The position numbers and the translations under genes are program-made. DNA of 64,000 nucleotides, taken from NCBI GenBank assembly GCA_019449635.1, contig JAGRPI010000004.1:177556-241555 (forward strand), written 5' to 3'. Below are positions 40,430 to 48,555 of this stretch, in pieces. Source of the DNA: Candidatus Ferrigenium bremense (lineage in GTDB: Bacteria; Pseudomonadota; Gammaproteobacteria; Burkholderiales; Gallionellaceae). How positions within the stretch are numbered: the stretch's first letter is position 1; each line of letters begins with the position of its first letter. The notes beneath the pieces are model-generated. The model had not been told where the DNA came from, searched no databases, and saw only the letters and a program-made list of their open reading frames with translations.

Positions 40430-41653
40430 ATGCCAAAGCGAGTGGTTGAATTAACGGTGAAGCAAATTGATGCCGCAAAGCCGGGAGCTACCCTTTATGA
40501 CGGCAAAGGGCTTGCTCTGGTTGTTGATATTGCAGGTAACAAGCGATGGGTGTTGAGATACACCCGGCCTGATGGCAGGCGGAACATGATTGGGTTGGGT
40601 ACTTACCCGGCGGTCATGCCTACTGTTGCCCGAACAAAAGCGCGTGAAGCTAAAACAGGGCTTGTCCAAGGTGTTGACCCTATTGCAACAAAGAGGGAGC
40701 TGAAACGCGAGGAAAAGGCTGTCTCTCGCGGCACTTTCAAATCAATTGCCGAAGAATGGTACGCGCACAAAGCAAAAAGCTGGGCAACCGAGACAGCCCG
40801 CAAGGCGCGTGAGTCGCTTGATGACGATCTTTTCCCTAAATTGGGAGCAAAGCCAATTGCTGAGATTACCTCCGCCGATATTAAGCCTGTCATTCTCCTT
40901 GTCCATGAGCGCGCACCGCGACTGGCGGTAAAGGCGCGCCAGTATTGCAACCAGATAATCGAGTATGCCATTCAAGAAGGTTTGCGCGAGGATGGCAGGT
41001 TGCTGTCTCTGCGAGGCGCTTTACCCAAGGCACCCAAAGGCCATTATGCCGCCGTCACCAAGTCGAATGATATTCCCGCGCTGATTAACGCCATTAACGC
41101 CATCGGCTCGCCACAATCGCGCGCCGCCATTCTGTTCTGCCTTTACACCGCCTTGCGCCCCGGCGTGGTGGTAGGCGCACGCTGGGACGAATTCGACCTC
41201 GACGCTATGGAGTGGCATATCCCTGCTTCGCGCATGAAAATGGGCAACGACCATATCACGCCGATCCCTTCGCAAATGCTGCCACTACTGGAGAGACAAC
41301 GTGGGATCACGGACGATTCACCATTCGTATTTCCCGGTGTAAGAAATCCAAAATCCCAACACATGCACCGCGATAGCCTGAGCAAGATACTGCGTGAAAG
41401 CGGATTGCGCGGCGTGACAGTGACACATGGATTCCGCGCTACATTGCGAACCATTGCGCGCGAGAAGTTTCGGGTCGATGCCGATGTATTGGAGGCGCAG
41501 CTCGCCCACGCCAAGAAAGATGAGATACAAGCCGCCTACGACCGAACGCAATTCCTTGAAGAGCGGCATAAGCTGGTGCAAGACTGGGCGGATTACCTTG
41601 AGTCACAGCCAAAGAGCGCGGAGGTCATACCGATGCGTGTACATGCTGCTTGA
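40430..41653 (+). CDS. P4-type tyrosine integrase of the island
   Basis: About 407 residues. The N-terminus is a DUF4102 arm-binding domain (LTVKQIDAAKPGATLYDGKG, GRRNMIGLGTYPAV). The catalytic domain has the first Arg in TALRPGVV (near 240), HGFRAT (near 333) and the nucleophile Tyr in AAYDRTQFLEER (near 369). It catalyses insertion and excision at the tRNA-Leu 3' end. ATG 40430 is preferred; a GTG at 40415 in frame is possible. It lies at the attL end, with the tRNA at the far end. Confidence 0.93.
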   Translation: MPKRVVELTVKQIDAAKPGATLYDGKGLALVVDIAGNKRWVLRYTRPDGRRNMIGLGTYPAVMPTVARTKAREAKTGLVQGVDPIATKRELKREEKAVSRGTFKSIAEEWYAHKAKSWATETARKARESLDDDLFPKLGAKPIAEITSADIKPVILLVHERAPRLAVKARQYCNQIIEYAIQEGLREDGRLLSLRGALPKAPKGHYAAVTKSNDIPALINAINAIGSPQSRAAILFCLYTALRPGVVVGARWDEFDLDAMEWHIPASRMKMGNDHITPIPSQMLPLLERQRGITDDSPFVFPGVRNPKSQHMHRDSLSKILRESGLRGVTVTHGFRATLRTIAREKFRVDADVLEAQLAHAKKDEIQAAYDRTQFLEERHKLVQDWADYLESQPKSAEVIPMRVHAA

Positions 41654-42133
41654 GGTTTTGCATCCACATCCGAACCCGCTCAGTCACGGCGCTTGCAACA
41701 AAACCGCAAGCCCCGCGCCATCGCTATCGCAGTGGTGTCGGACAGAGCGCAGAAGGCGATGAACCCGCCCTCTGCTTTAGCTCCGTTCCAAGTGTGTCCG
41801 CTCCGTTCCCGCCGCCACCTCACCACTGCGCCCTTCGCGAAAAAAACCTCGCCAAGTGCTTGCGGTGCGCTGTCGGCTAGTGCAAGGGTAGTCGGACAGA
41901 GCGCCGAAGGCAAAAAACCGCCATCGGCTTCTACGCTGTAACACGCTGGTTTCCCTCCGCTGCCGCAGCCGCTTCACGACTTCGCGCTTCATGGCTCCGC
42001 ATGAGGCCGCTACGCCATCAAGCGCTCGCCGTTCGCAGGCTGCTGGTGCATGGGTAGCCTGAACGTGCAGCGCCCCCGCGAAGTGCCGTTAAGGCGTTGT
42101 CGGCTGCGCCGGTTATGTGTGTGGCGGTGTTTA

Positions 42134-42208
42134 ACATAAAGGCGTCTTATGCAAAGCGCAAGCGCCGGAAAACTCCCGCCCTTCGGGTTCGCATAAGAGG
42201 CCTTTATG
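42134..42208. repeat. attC-like hairpin, left copy
   Basis: CATAAAGGCGTCTTATGC is answered about 38 bases later by GCATAAGAGGCCTTTATG (17 of 18 pair). The two paired boxes separated by a short mismatch on each side recall the R-spacer-L layout of integron attC sites, but the outer box is ACATAAA/TTTATGT, not RYYYAAC/GTTRRRY. Confidence 0.45.
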
Positions 42209-42999
42209 TCTTGCGCTCTGCGAGTAAATCCCGCCACACAAGTCAAGGTCAACGTCCATCTCCTTCGTCGAGGGGCAGCAAAACGGGGCTGGTGTAGCAT
42301 CGCCCCTTCGCCTTTTGCGGCATGGTCGTGCCGGTCTATGTCTTGTCTTGTTGTGGTCGCTTCGCGGCTTATGTGGGGGGCGCTTTCCCGCTAACGCCCC
42401 CCCATCCCCCCAGCGGCCAAGTGAAGCAAAGGCATGGCCGCACCCGTCCGCACTGCCACCCCTTGCCTTGGGTAAACCTGCATCCCCGCGCACCGTCCAC
42501 TGGCTTGCACCCTGCATCGCCCGCTGGTTCGCGCAGAGACGGGCAAGGCGAGGCAATGCTTATTCGGTCGGCTACGCCGGGCTGGTTTGTTTGGTGTGCG
42601 TGGTTGCTGCGCGGTATCGTTCACAGCGGAAGTGCATTTTGTTTATCGCGGCAACGTCACGGCGCAGGCATGAACAAAAAGCGCCTTCACCGTCACGCCA
42701 CCGCTGCCGTTTGCGGGTCGTGTGCGTCAACAAAAAAACCATGCCGGACAAACCACCCGGCACCGGCTTTTTCATTGCCGCACACCACCCTTGAGTCAAA
42801 GTCAGGTTTGACTGTCGGTTTCAGGGAGCCACTTGGGGCGGATGGGAAGCGCGGCAGGTGAGGCGGGAACGAGCAACGCAGTGCGAGCCGCCGGAGCCTG
42901 ACGCGCTGGGCGGGCGGGGGACAATATAACAAGGGCAGTGCCACAGAAGACAAGGGCAGTGAAACAAGAAAACAGCCTTGCGGTAATTTACACATAACG

Positions 43000-43073
43000 G
43001 CTGATTATGCGAACCGGCAGGCGCGCAAGCGGTGCATAGCACTTTGCATAATCCAGCGTTATGTTCATTTGCC
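43000..43073. repeat. attC-like hairpin, right copy
   Basis: ACATAACGGCTGATTATGC is answered by GCATAATCCAGCGTTATGT. Outer boxes ACATAAC/GTTATGT and inner boxes GATTATGC/GCATAATC pair exactly, with an unpaired spacer between. It is clearly related to the left copy read in the opposite direction. Confidence 0.5.
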
Positions 43074-43401
43074 GCATGACAACACCGCCTTGCACCAGCG
43101 TCATGAGGGCGCTGCACGTCCAGGCCGCCCATGCACCAGCAGCCTGCGAACGGCGAGCGCTTGATGGCGCAGCGGCTTCATGCGAAGCCATGAAGCGCGA
43201 AGTCGTGAAGCGGCTGCGGCAACGGAGCGGACACACTTGGAGCGGAGCTATAAGCAGAGGGCAGTTTCATCGCCTTCTGCGCTCTGTTCGATGCCACTGC
43301 GATAGCGAAGGCGCGGGGCTTGCGCTTTATCCTGCAAGCGCCGTGACTGAGCGGTCAAGTTCTCCGCTGTGGCCTGTTCGATGATTTCCACCGGGGTCAT
43401 A

Positions 43402-45960
43402 TCACCACTCCACATTCGAGGTTTGCATGACAGATTTTTCAACTACCCCGGTGAAAGGCGGTAAAGGCGGCAAAGGCGGTGGATTCGTCGCAACCACACG
43501 CCACGCGACCCGCCCATCCGCCGTTGCTTGCTGGAATACAAAACCGCCGACGATCCGGTTCGCATTCTTCTTCAACAACCAGCCCAGCTTCGAGCGATTG
43601 ATAAAACCTTTTTCCTCGACCGGAAATTCGCGCATCGCATCGAGCAGGTCGGTGTGCCCCAGTTCAGCCCGCTCAACGGCCTTGCGCACCGTCGCCGGTG
43701 TCGATCCGAATGCAGTCCGCCATTCCGCCATCAGCCCAGCGAGTGCATCACCGTCGGGATCATGCTTGACCTGTTCCAGTAGCGCCGTGGCCGGGTCAGG
43801 CTGACCGAGCCACATCAATGGATGCCTGCAATAGTCCGACCATGCGCCGCCGAAGGTGACAATGCTTTCAACGCCAGCGCGCGGCGAACCCGCCTTGCGC
43901 CATGCCAGGATGATAGTCAGCACCGCAGCCACATAACGCCCGCGCTGCTTGCGCACCCTATCAACTGGGGCGCTTTTGTAAGTCATCGTCGCCGGTGTCG
44001 CGCAGCGTGGATCAATGTGTATCGTCAGCACACGCCGCAGCAGATCGCGCACCGGGCCGACGTTATTTCCAGAACCCAAAAACAAAGTCCGCGTGCTGAC
44101 TGTCGCCGTCTTGCTCACTCCCAGAATCCGGTCAGTAATCTGCTCGGCGGTCAGCATCCGCTTGATCGTTCCATGCGGTATCCAGTCGGTGTCCATATCG
44201 TCAAACTCAATCACCGCCGGGCTGGTCAGCAGCAGAGAAAGAATCACTTTGGTCGCCTCTTCCGACGTGGTCGGGTAACTCACCTTGGCATTTCCGGCAG
44301 GCCCGGCGAACGCGCCGATCAGTTCGCACAGATACGTTTTGCCGCTACCAAAAACCGGCGCTTTCGCATGGAAGCCGGGCGCATACGCCAGCGTCGGGCG
44401 CACCACAGCGGTGAAGATTGCCGAAAGCGCAGCGGCCTTGTCGGTGGGCGCAACGAAGTGAAACTCGTTGAGCAGTTCTTCCAGCAGAATGAGCGCCGCT
44501 TGTGCTGCCTCGGTTGTCGGCTCGGGTATCTCAAATTGACGGGCATCGAAAACGCCGAAGCGCTGCGAGGTCTTGTCATAGCCCGCGTGAGTAATCAGCA
44601 CGCCATCCGACTCGCGAAAATAGGGTTGTCGCACCACGCCTGCCAGCGGTGGCAAGTGACGGAAACTCTGCGAGTCGTAAAGAATGGCAGTGTGCTTCGT
44701 CGGTGGATCACAGCGCACCCAGTCTTTCGCGCGCCCATCGAATTGTTCCCAGCTCGCCGTGACCGACAACTCCCGCGTGAGCGCAGGTGCGCTGGTGGGC
44801 ACGATGCAAGGATCACCCGAAGTCGGATCAGTCGAAACCGACACAATCAAACCGCCCGACTGATAATGCCTGCCGCGATTCGCCAGCTCTTTTTCTGCCG
44901 CGTCCACCACGCGATGCAAGTCACCGGCGACCACGCGGATCACCGGCTTGTGCCGCGCTTCGGCATTGCGCACACCCAGAAATTCCAGCAACTGCCGGAT
45001 GTGAAACTTCTCGCGGTGCGAGTGCTGGCAGCAAAATCCGCCCAAGGGATACAACTCGTCCGGTTCAAAATACGCCGCGCCGGTGTCCAACCCATCGGTA
45101 TGCTCCTGCGCCCACGGGCAACTGACATCGTGCTTGCCTGAACCCAACGGGGTTTTGTATAGCCCGCGCGCCTTGAGCGCACTCACCACCGGATTCTCCG
45201 CAGCCTTTGGCGTCAACACCTCATCCGCATCGTTGCCTATGCTGCGCGGATTATCCGCAGAGGACTTGGCTTCTTTCTTCGGTCGCCCAGCCGGTGCCAG
45301 TTCCAATTGCAGGCCATCCACAATCTCTTGCGGCGTGTAGCGCTTCTCAGGTCGCCATTCAACCAGGCGGCAGTGAAACGGTGCGCCAGAATCGTCAGCA
45401 TATTTTGGTTTGCCATTGATCGCGACAGGCAGCCGTGCCCAGCGGCTTAGTGGCCCGGTCGCACCCTCATCGCACAGCCCGGCACCGATCACCGCACTGA
45501 GCAACCGCACGGCCACATCACCATCGGTAATCGGATTAGCGAGAATAATTCCGCCCTGATGATTGCCGGGGCTGGTCTCGATCAGCCAGGACAATTCAAA
45601 ACCGGCCAACCGCTCCAGCGGAACCTTGGTGCCCAGATCGTCGAGCATCAAAAAATGACAGGCGGCAAACTGAGCCTTGCGCGCCTTGAATGAGCCATCC
45701 TCGCCGGGATAGAAACTCGAACACCCGACGAAATTGTTATGCATGGCGGAAAGATTTGCGATTACTGAATCGGCACGGTTTGCCACCCATCCACCCACGC
45801 CGGGATCGCCCGCCTTGGAACAAACCGCAGCAAACGCGCCCTCGGGCACAGAGGGAAACACCGCAGCAACGAATTCGGCATTCGTCGTCATCAAAACACC
45901 GCCTTCGCCGCCTTTACCGGCTTCATCCGGCTCGGTATCGGAAACTGTCAGATCAGTCAT
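43402..45960 (-). CDS. Island primase/helicase-type replication protein
   Basis: 852 residues. The N-terminal third resembles RepB/AEP-type primases (ACHFLMLDDLGTKVPLE, SWLIETSPGNHQGGII, LSRWARLPVAINGK). A Cys/His segment (SCPWAQEHTD ... GGFCCQHSHREKF) suggests a zinc site. The C-terminal half has a Walker A GSGKTYL (near 535) and Walker B IEFDDMD (near 584), as in superfamily 3-type helicases of satellites. It presumably initiates replication of the excised element. It is 10 bases downstream of alpA on the - strand. Confidence 0.75.
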   Translation of the reverse strand: MTDLTVSDTEPDEAGKGGEGGVLMTTNAEFVAAVFPSVPEGAFAAVCSKAGDPGVGGWVANRADSVIANLSAMHNNFVGCSSFYPGEDGSFKARKAQFAACHFLMLDDLGTKVPLERLAGFELSWLIETSPGNHQGGIILANPITDGDVAVRLLSAVIGAGLCDEGATGPLSRWARLPVAINGKPKYADDSGAPFHCRLVEWRPEKRYTPQEIVDGLQLELAPAGRPKKEAKSSADNPRSIGNDADEVLTPKAAENPVVSALKARGLYKTPLGSGKHDVSCPWAQEHTDGLDTGAAYFEPDELYPLGGFCCQHSHREKFHIRQLLEFLGVRNAEARHKPVIRVVAGDLHRVVDAAEKELANRGRHYQSGGLIVSVSTDPTSGDPCIVPTSAPALTRELSVTASWEQFDGRAKDWVRCDPPTKHTAILYDSQSFRHLPPLAGVVRQPYFRESDGVLITHAGYDKTSQRFGVFDARQFEIPEPTTEAAQAALILLEELLNEFHFVAPTDKAAALSAIFTAVVRPTLAYAPGFHAKAPVFGSGKTYLCELIGAFAGPAGNAKVSYPTTSEEATKVILSLLLTSPAVIEFDDMDTDWIPHGTIKRMLTAEQITDRILGVSKTATVSTRTLFLGSGNNVGPVRDLLRRVLTIHIDPRCATPATMTYKSAPVDRVRKQRGRYVAAVLTIILAWRKAGSPRAGVESIVTFGGAWSDYCRHPLMWLGQPDPATALLEQVKHDPDGDALAGLMAEWRTAFGSTPATVRKAVERAELGHTDLLDAMREFPVEEKGFINRSKLGWLLKKNANRIVGGFVFQQATADGRVAWRVVATNPPPLPPLPPFTGVVEKSVMQTSNVEW

Positions 45961-45970
45961 GGCAACCCCC

Positions 45971-46213
45971 TCAAGCCGCAGCTTTGCGGGCGGCTTCCAG
46001 CTTCACCACCAAGGCGCGGATTTCTTCGTCAGTCTTCCCGGCAATGCGCGCCGCGTTGATTGCCGCCACGTCACCAGACGGCCAACCAACTGCCCGAGGC
46101 CCGAGGCTGACAGGCTTAGTCCATAAGCCTTGAGTGATGCGCAGATAGATGGTCGAACGGGAAAGGCCGGATTCGGATTTAACGGCAGGAAGCCGCTGGA
46201 TGGTATGTGTCAT
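45971..46213 (-). CDS. AlpA-family transcriptional regulator
   Basis: 80 residues from the ATG at 46213 (MTHTIQRLPAVKSESGLSRS). The winged HTH of AlpA/phage excisionase type is seen in SGLSRSTIYLRITQGLWTKP and LGPRAVGWPSGDVAAI. Such proteins activate island integrases or act in excision. The frame is open upstream to 46447 but without likely start sites. It is followed by the primase gene. Confidence 0.88.
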   Translation of the reverse strand: MTHTIQRLPAVKSESGLSRSTIYLRITQGLWTKPVSLGPRAVGWPSGDVAAINAARIAGKTDEEIRALVVKLEAARKAAA

Positions 46214-46451
46214 GTTGGCATCTCTTTGGTAATAGCAAAATTGCTGAGGCGAGCGTAGGTGGGCGATTTGGGCGATAAAACGCCCGGACAATGCCAAGCG
46301 CGGGCGAGGCGTTGCCATAAAAATCAACGTGCTGGGATTGGTGCGGAAGGCAGCGTCGCGGTGTCTGCGGCGCAGGCTCAGGCGCGGAGAGTGGCGAAAG
46401 ACGGGGGTTCGGCGGCTGGATGAGCTGGGCGAAAAAATTCCGCCCAACTAT

Positions 46452-47249
46452 TTACGGTTTCATGTGTTTTTTGATGGTGGAAGGGTTGCGCCCATTGGCA
46501 ATCTCCAGCTTGGCAATCTGCTGTGAATACCAAGTCTCGGACATATTCCTGAGCTTGTGTTTCTTGTGCAGGTCGCGGTATGCCTTCTGCCAGTCCGCAT
46601 ACATCGCCTGGGTATCCAGCTTGCGCGCCTCGCGCTTGGCATTGCTTGGCGTGTAGCGGTTGTCTGCCGTGGTCGCGGCATCCACCAGTTGCCGGATCAA
46701 GGTGCCATCCAGCGAATATGCGCCGTCGTGATACTCGACCACCTCGGCCAACGGCAGCGGATTGCTTCCAGCGACCAAGGCCAACGCACCATTGGCTTGC
46801 AGGCATAGCATCTGGCTGCGCTTGCCGCCGGTGGCGATACCGATTTCAAACAAATCGGCGCGGGTTGCGTGCTTATCGCTGCGGCGCAAGCCAAGGCTGG
46901 CCGCAACAAACCCGCACACGGCATCTACTCCGCACTGCCACTGCGCCAAGCTCGTCAAGGGAACAGGGACACGGCTGGTATCGTCCCGCTTGTCGCACGC
47001 TATGAAAGCGCGTGCAGGCCGTTTACCTTCGCCGGGCAAGACATGCACCGGCATCACACAATCGCGCTCGCAACCCGGACATATCGCGCTGCTGGCCGGG
47101 CGCGCCTTCGCAAGCAAGTGCTGGTTTTTCATCGCCGCCACTGCTGCGCCCGGCCACTGGCTCAACTCGGCATCGTTGATTAAAACCGCACCGCTCGGGT
47201 TTGCGCCCACACGCGACAACAGCTCAATCAATGCAGCTTGTGGCGTCAT
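46452..47249 (-). CDS. Hypothetical island protein with zinc-ribbon-like motif
   Basis: 265 residues. The start TPQAALIELLSRVGANPSGAV is followed by CPGCERDCVMPV...FIACDKR, a likely metal-binding knuckle. A basic C-terminus (QKAYRDLHKKHKLRNMSETW, EIANGRNPSTIKKHMK) reads like a DNA-binding helix-turn-helix. It overlaps the upstream 399-residue gene by 4 bases (ATGA), so the two are translated together. Function unknown; the location suggests control of the island or replication. Confidence 0.65.
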   Translation of the reverse strand: MTPQAALIELLSRVGANPSGAVLINDAELSQWPGAAVAAMKNQHLLAKARPASSAICPGCERDCVMPVHVLPGEGKRPARAFIACDKRDDTSRVPVPLTSLAQWQCGVDAVCGFVAASLGLRRSDKHATRADLFEIGIATGGKRSQMLCLQANGALALVAGSNPLPLAEVVEYHDGAYSLDGTLIRQLVDAATTADNRYTPSNAKREARKLDTQAMYADWQKAYRDLHKKHKLRNMSETWYSQQIAKLEIANGRNPSTIKKHMKP

Positions 47250-48445
47250 ACCTCAGCGGTTTCCGCCAGTTCTTTGGGTTCGATCCCGGAAGCTTCCAGC
47301 ATGTCGCGCAACTTCAAGTCCAGTTCGTCGTATTTGAGCGAACAGGAATTGGGATGCGTGATGCGGATCGTCACCGTCTTTGCGGGCTTGCCTGCATTCT
47401 CCACCACCGTGGCCGCAAGCTCCACCTGGGTGATGTTGTACAGATTCATCGGCAAGGTTTTGCCGACTTGTTCGAGCAACGCATAGACGGCATCCGGGTT
47501 TGCAGCCGTATCCGCTTCCAGTGTAATGCGGTCGCCTTTCTTCACCCGCGACGAAAGCCGCAGTTTTTTCACGACCACTTTTTCTATGCCGCTGCCGACG
47601 GCGGGGGCGAAATCGAAACTTTTCTGGAGTAGCGGAGCTAGGTCGTAAACCCGCGTATCCTTGGGGTCGGGCGGCAACTCGTCGAGCTTGAGAATCGCTG
47701 TTGCGAACATCCCCTGTAGCGGCTCGATGGCCTTGTAGGAGCCGCGAAAATGCAAATCGAGCGTCCCATCTTTTTCCGAGTACACAAAAATAATCTCGAA
47801 GGCGGGATTGTGCGGGCGCGGGGCGAACTCACCATCCACCCACTCGATGCTTTGCTGCGAATAGTCTTCTGGGTAAGCAAAAAAGTAATCCAGTTCCCCA
47901 CGGCGTAAAGGCTCCACTACACAGTGATTGCCCCGGCCATCGGTGTGGTGAAAATAGGTGCGGATGAATCTGGCAAGTTCTTGAATACTGGCATTGTCCA
48001 CAGCCGCCTTCTGGTGCGGCAGATTCTTGCGCTTACGCCAACTGGAGGTCAGCGTATCTGCATGATAGAAACGGGTCGCGCCTTTCCAGCAAGCGTTGTG
48101 ATCCAGAAAAACCAACATTGCCCGCTCATAGTGGCTGGGCAATGCCGATAACTTTTCTACCCAAGCGGTGAATTCATCCTCATCCATCTGAAATTCAGCC
48201 TCGTCGATAACCGCCCGGAAACCTTTCTCGCAGCTCATCTCGAAGATGTCCCGAAACTCTGCATCAATCGCATTGCGCTGACCTTCCATCAGCGTCAGCC
48301 ATGCTGCGAAAAGTTCGTCCGGCTTGCCTTCCTTCATGGCGGCAAAGTCCAGATCATTGAAAAGCCCGCGTGCCTGAAAATATCGGGCTAGCAGCGCATT
48401 CGGCATCTGCCGGAAAAAATCCTTGTTTGAATAGTGCCGTGCCAT
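47246..48445 (-). CDS. Hypothetical protein of 399 residues
   Basis: The ATG at 48445 has GAGGAGCG upstream on the - strand; the open frame starts 10 codons earlier. The protein is rich in acidic and aromatic residues (HYSNKDFFRQMPNALLARYF, RFIRTYFHHTDGRGNHCVVE, ELDYFFAYPEDYSQQ). It has no membrane segment and no motif I can name. It is transcribed divergently from the SNF2 gene across 110 bases, so it may share control with the defence genes. Confidence 0.6.
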   Translation of the reverse strand: MARHYSNKDFFRQMPNALLARYFQARGLFNDLDFAAMKEGKPDELFAAWLTLMEGQRNAIDAEFRDIFEMSCEKGFRAVIDEAEFQMDEDEFTAWVEKLSALPSHYERAMLVFLDHNACWKGATRFYHADTLTSSWRKRKNLPHQKAAVDNASIQELARFIRTYFHHTDGRGNHCVVEPLRRGELDYFFAYPEDYSQQSIEWVDGEFAPRPHNPAFEIIFVYSEKDGTLDLHFRGSYKAIEPLQGMFATAILKLDELPPDPKDTRVYDLAPLLQKSFDFAPAVGSGIEKVVVKKLRLSSRVKKGDRITLEADTAANPDAVYALLEQVGKTLPMNLYNITQVELAATVVENAGKPAKTVTIRITHPNSCSLKYDELDLKLRDMLEASGIEPKELAETAEV

Positions 48446-48555
48446 GTGTTCGCTCCTCGGGTAAGGTGGAATCAATCGCTAGGATTATGCTGGACTTTAC
48501 AGCACATTACAGCACATTCGCATTACAATTGCCGCCAAGGGGACTATCACCAAAA
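48446..48555. promoter_or_regulatory. Divergent control region with tandem 10-base repeat
   Basis: TACAGCACAT occurs twice without a gap at 48498-48517. TACAAT at about 48534-48539 could be a -10 box for the SNF2 operon. The region separates two divergent operons, so the repeat is a plausible operator. An AAGGGGA site lies before the SNF2 ATG. Confidence 0.45.

Larger units (their letters stand above)
41654..43401. other. 1.75-kb segment without clear genes, built from a long inverted repeat
   Basis: The left arm (about 41678-42074) and right arm (about 43109-43365, inverted) match closely over about 260 bases, e.g. CCGCTCAGTCACGGCGCTTG and GCCATCAAGCGCTCGCCGTT. The left arm holds an extra insert of about 125 bases that looks like an imperfect tandem duplication (GTCGGACAGAGCGC occurs twice). 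The inner edge of each arm carries a hairpin of about 73 bases. All reading frames are short, overlapping and of poor composition. Reading frames at about 42540-42860 on the + strand (MPDKPPGTGFF, TTLESKSGLTVGFREPLG) recall Ash/Icd-like peptides of P4-type satellites, but this is weak. Confidence 0.65.

Noticed and set aside
42206..42861. Overlapping short frames as real genes of the island
   Set aside because: Only a vague likeness to Ash/Icd-like peptides, split between frames; not enough to call a CDS.
41654..43401. Group I or II intron in the gene-free island segment
   Set aside because: No reverse transcriptase, homing nuclease or domain V-like hairpin seen; the symmetric inverted arms do not fit an intron.
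43822..45141. 439-codon + strand frame opposite the primase gene
   Set aside because: Arg/His/Gln-rich shadow; the - strand frame has recognisable Walker and zinc motifs.
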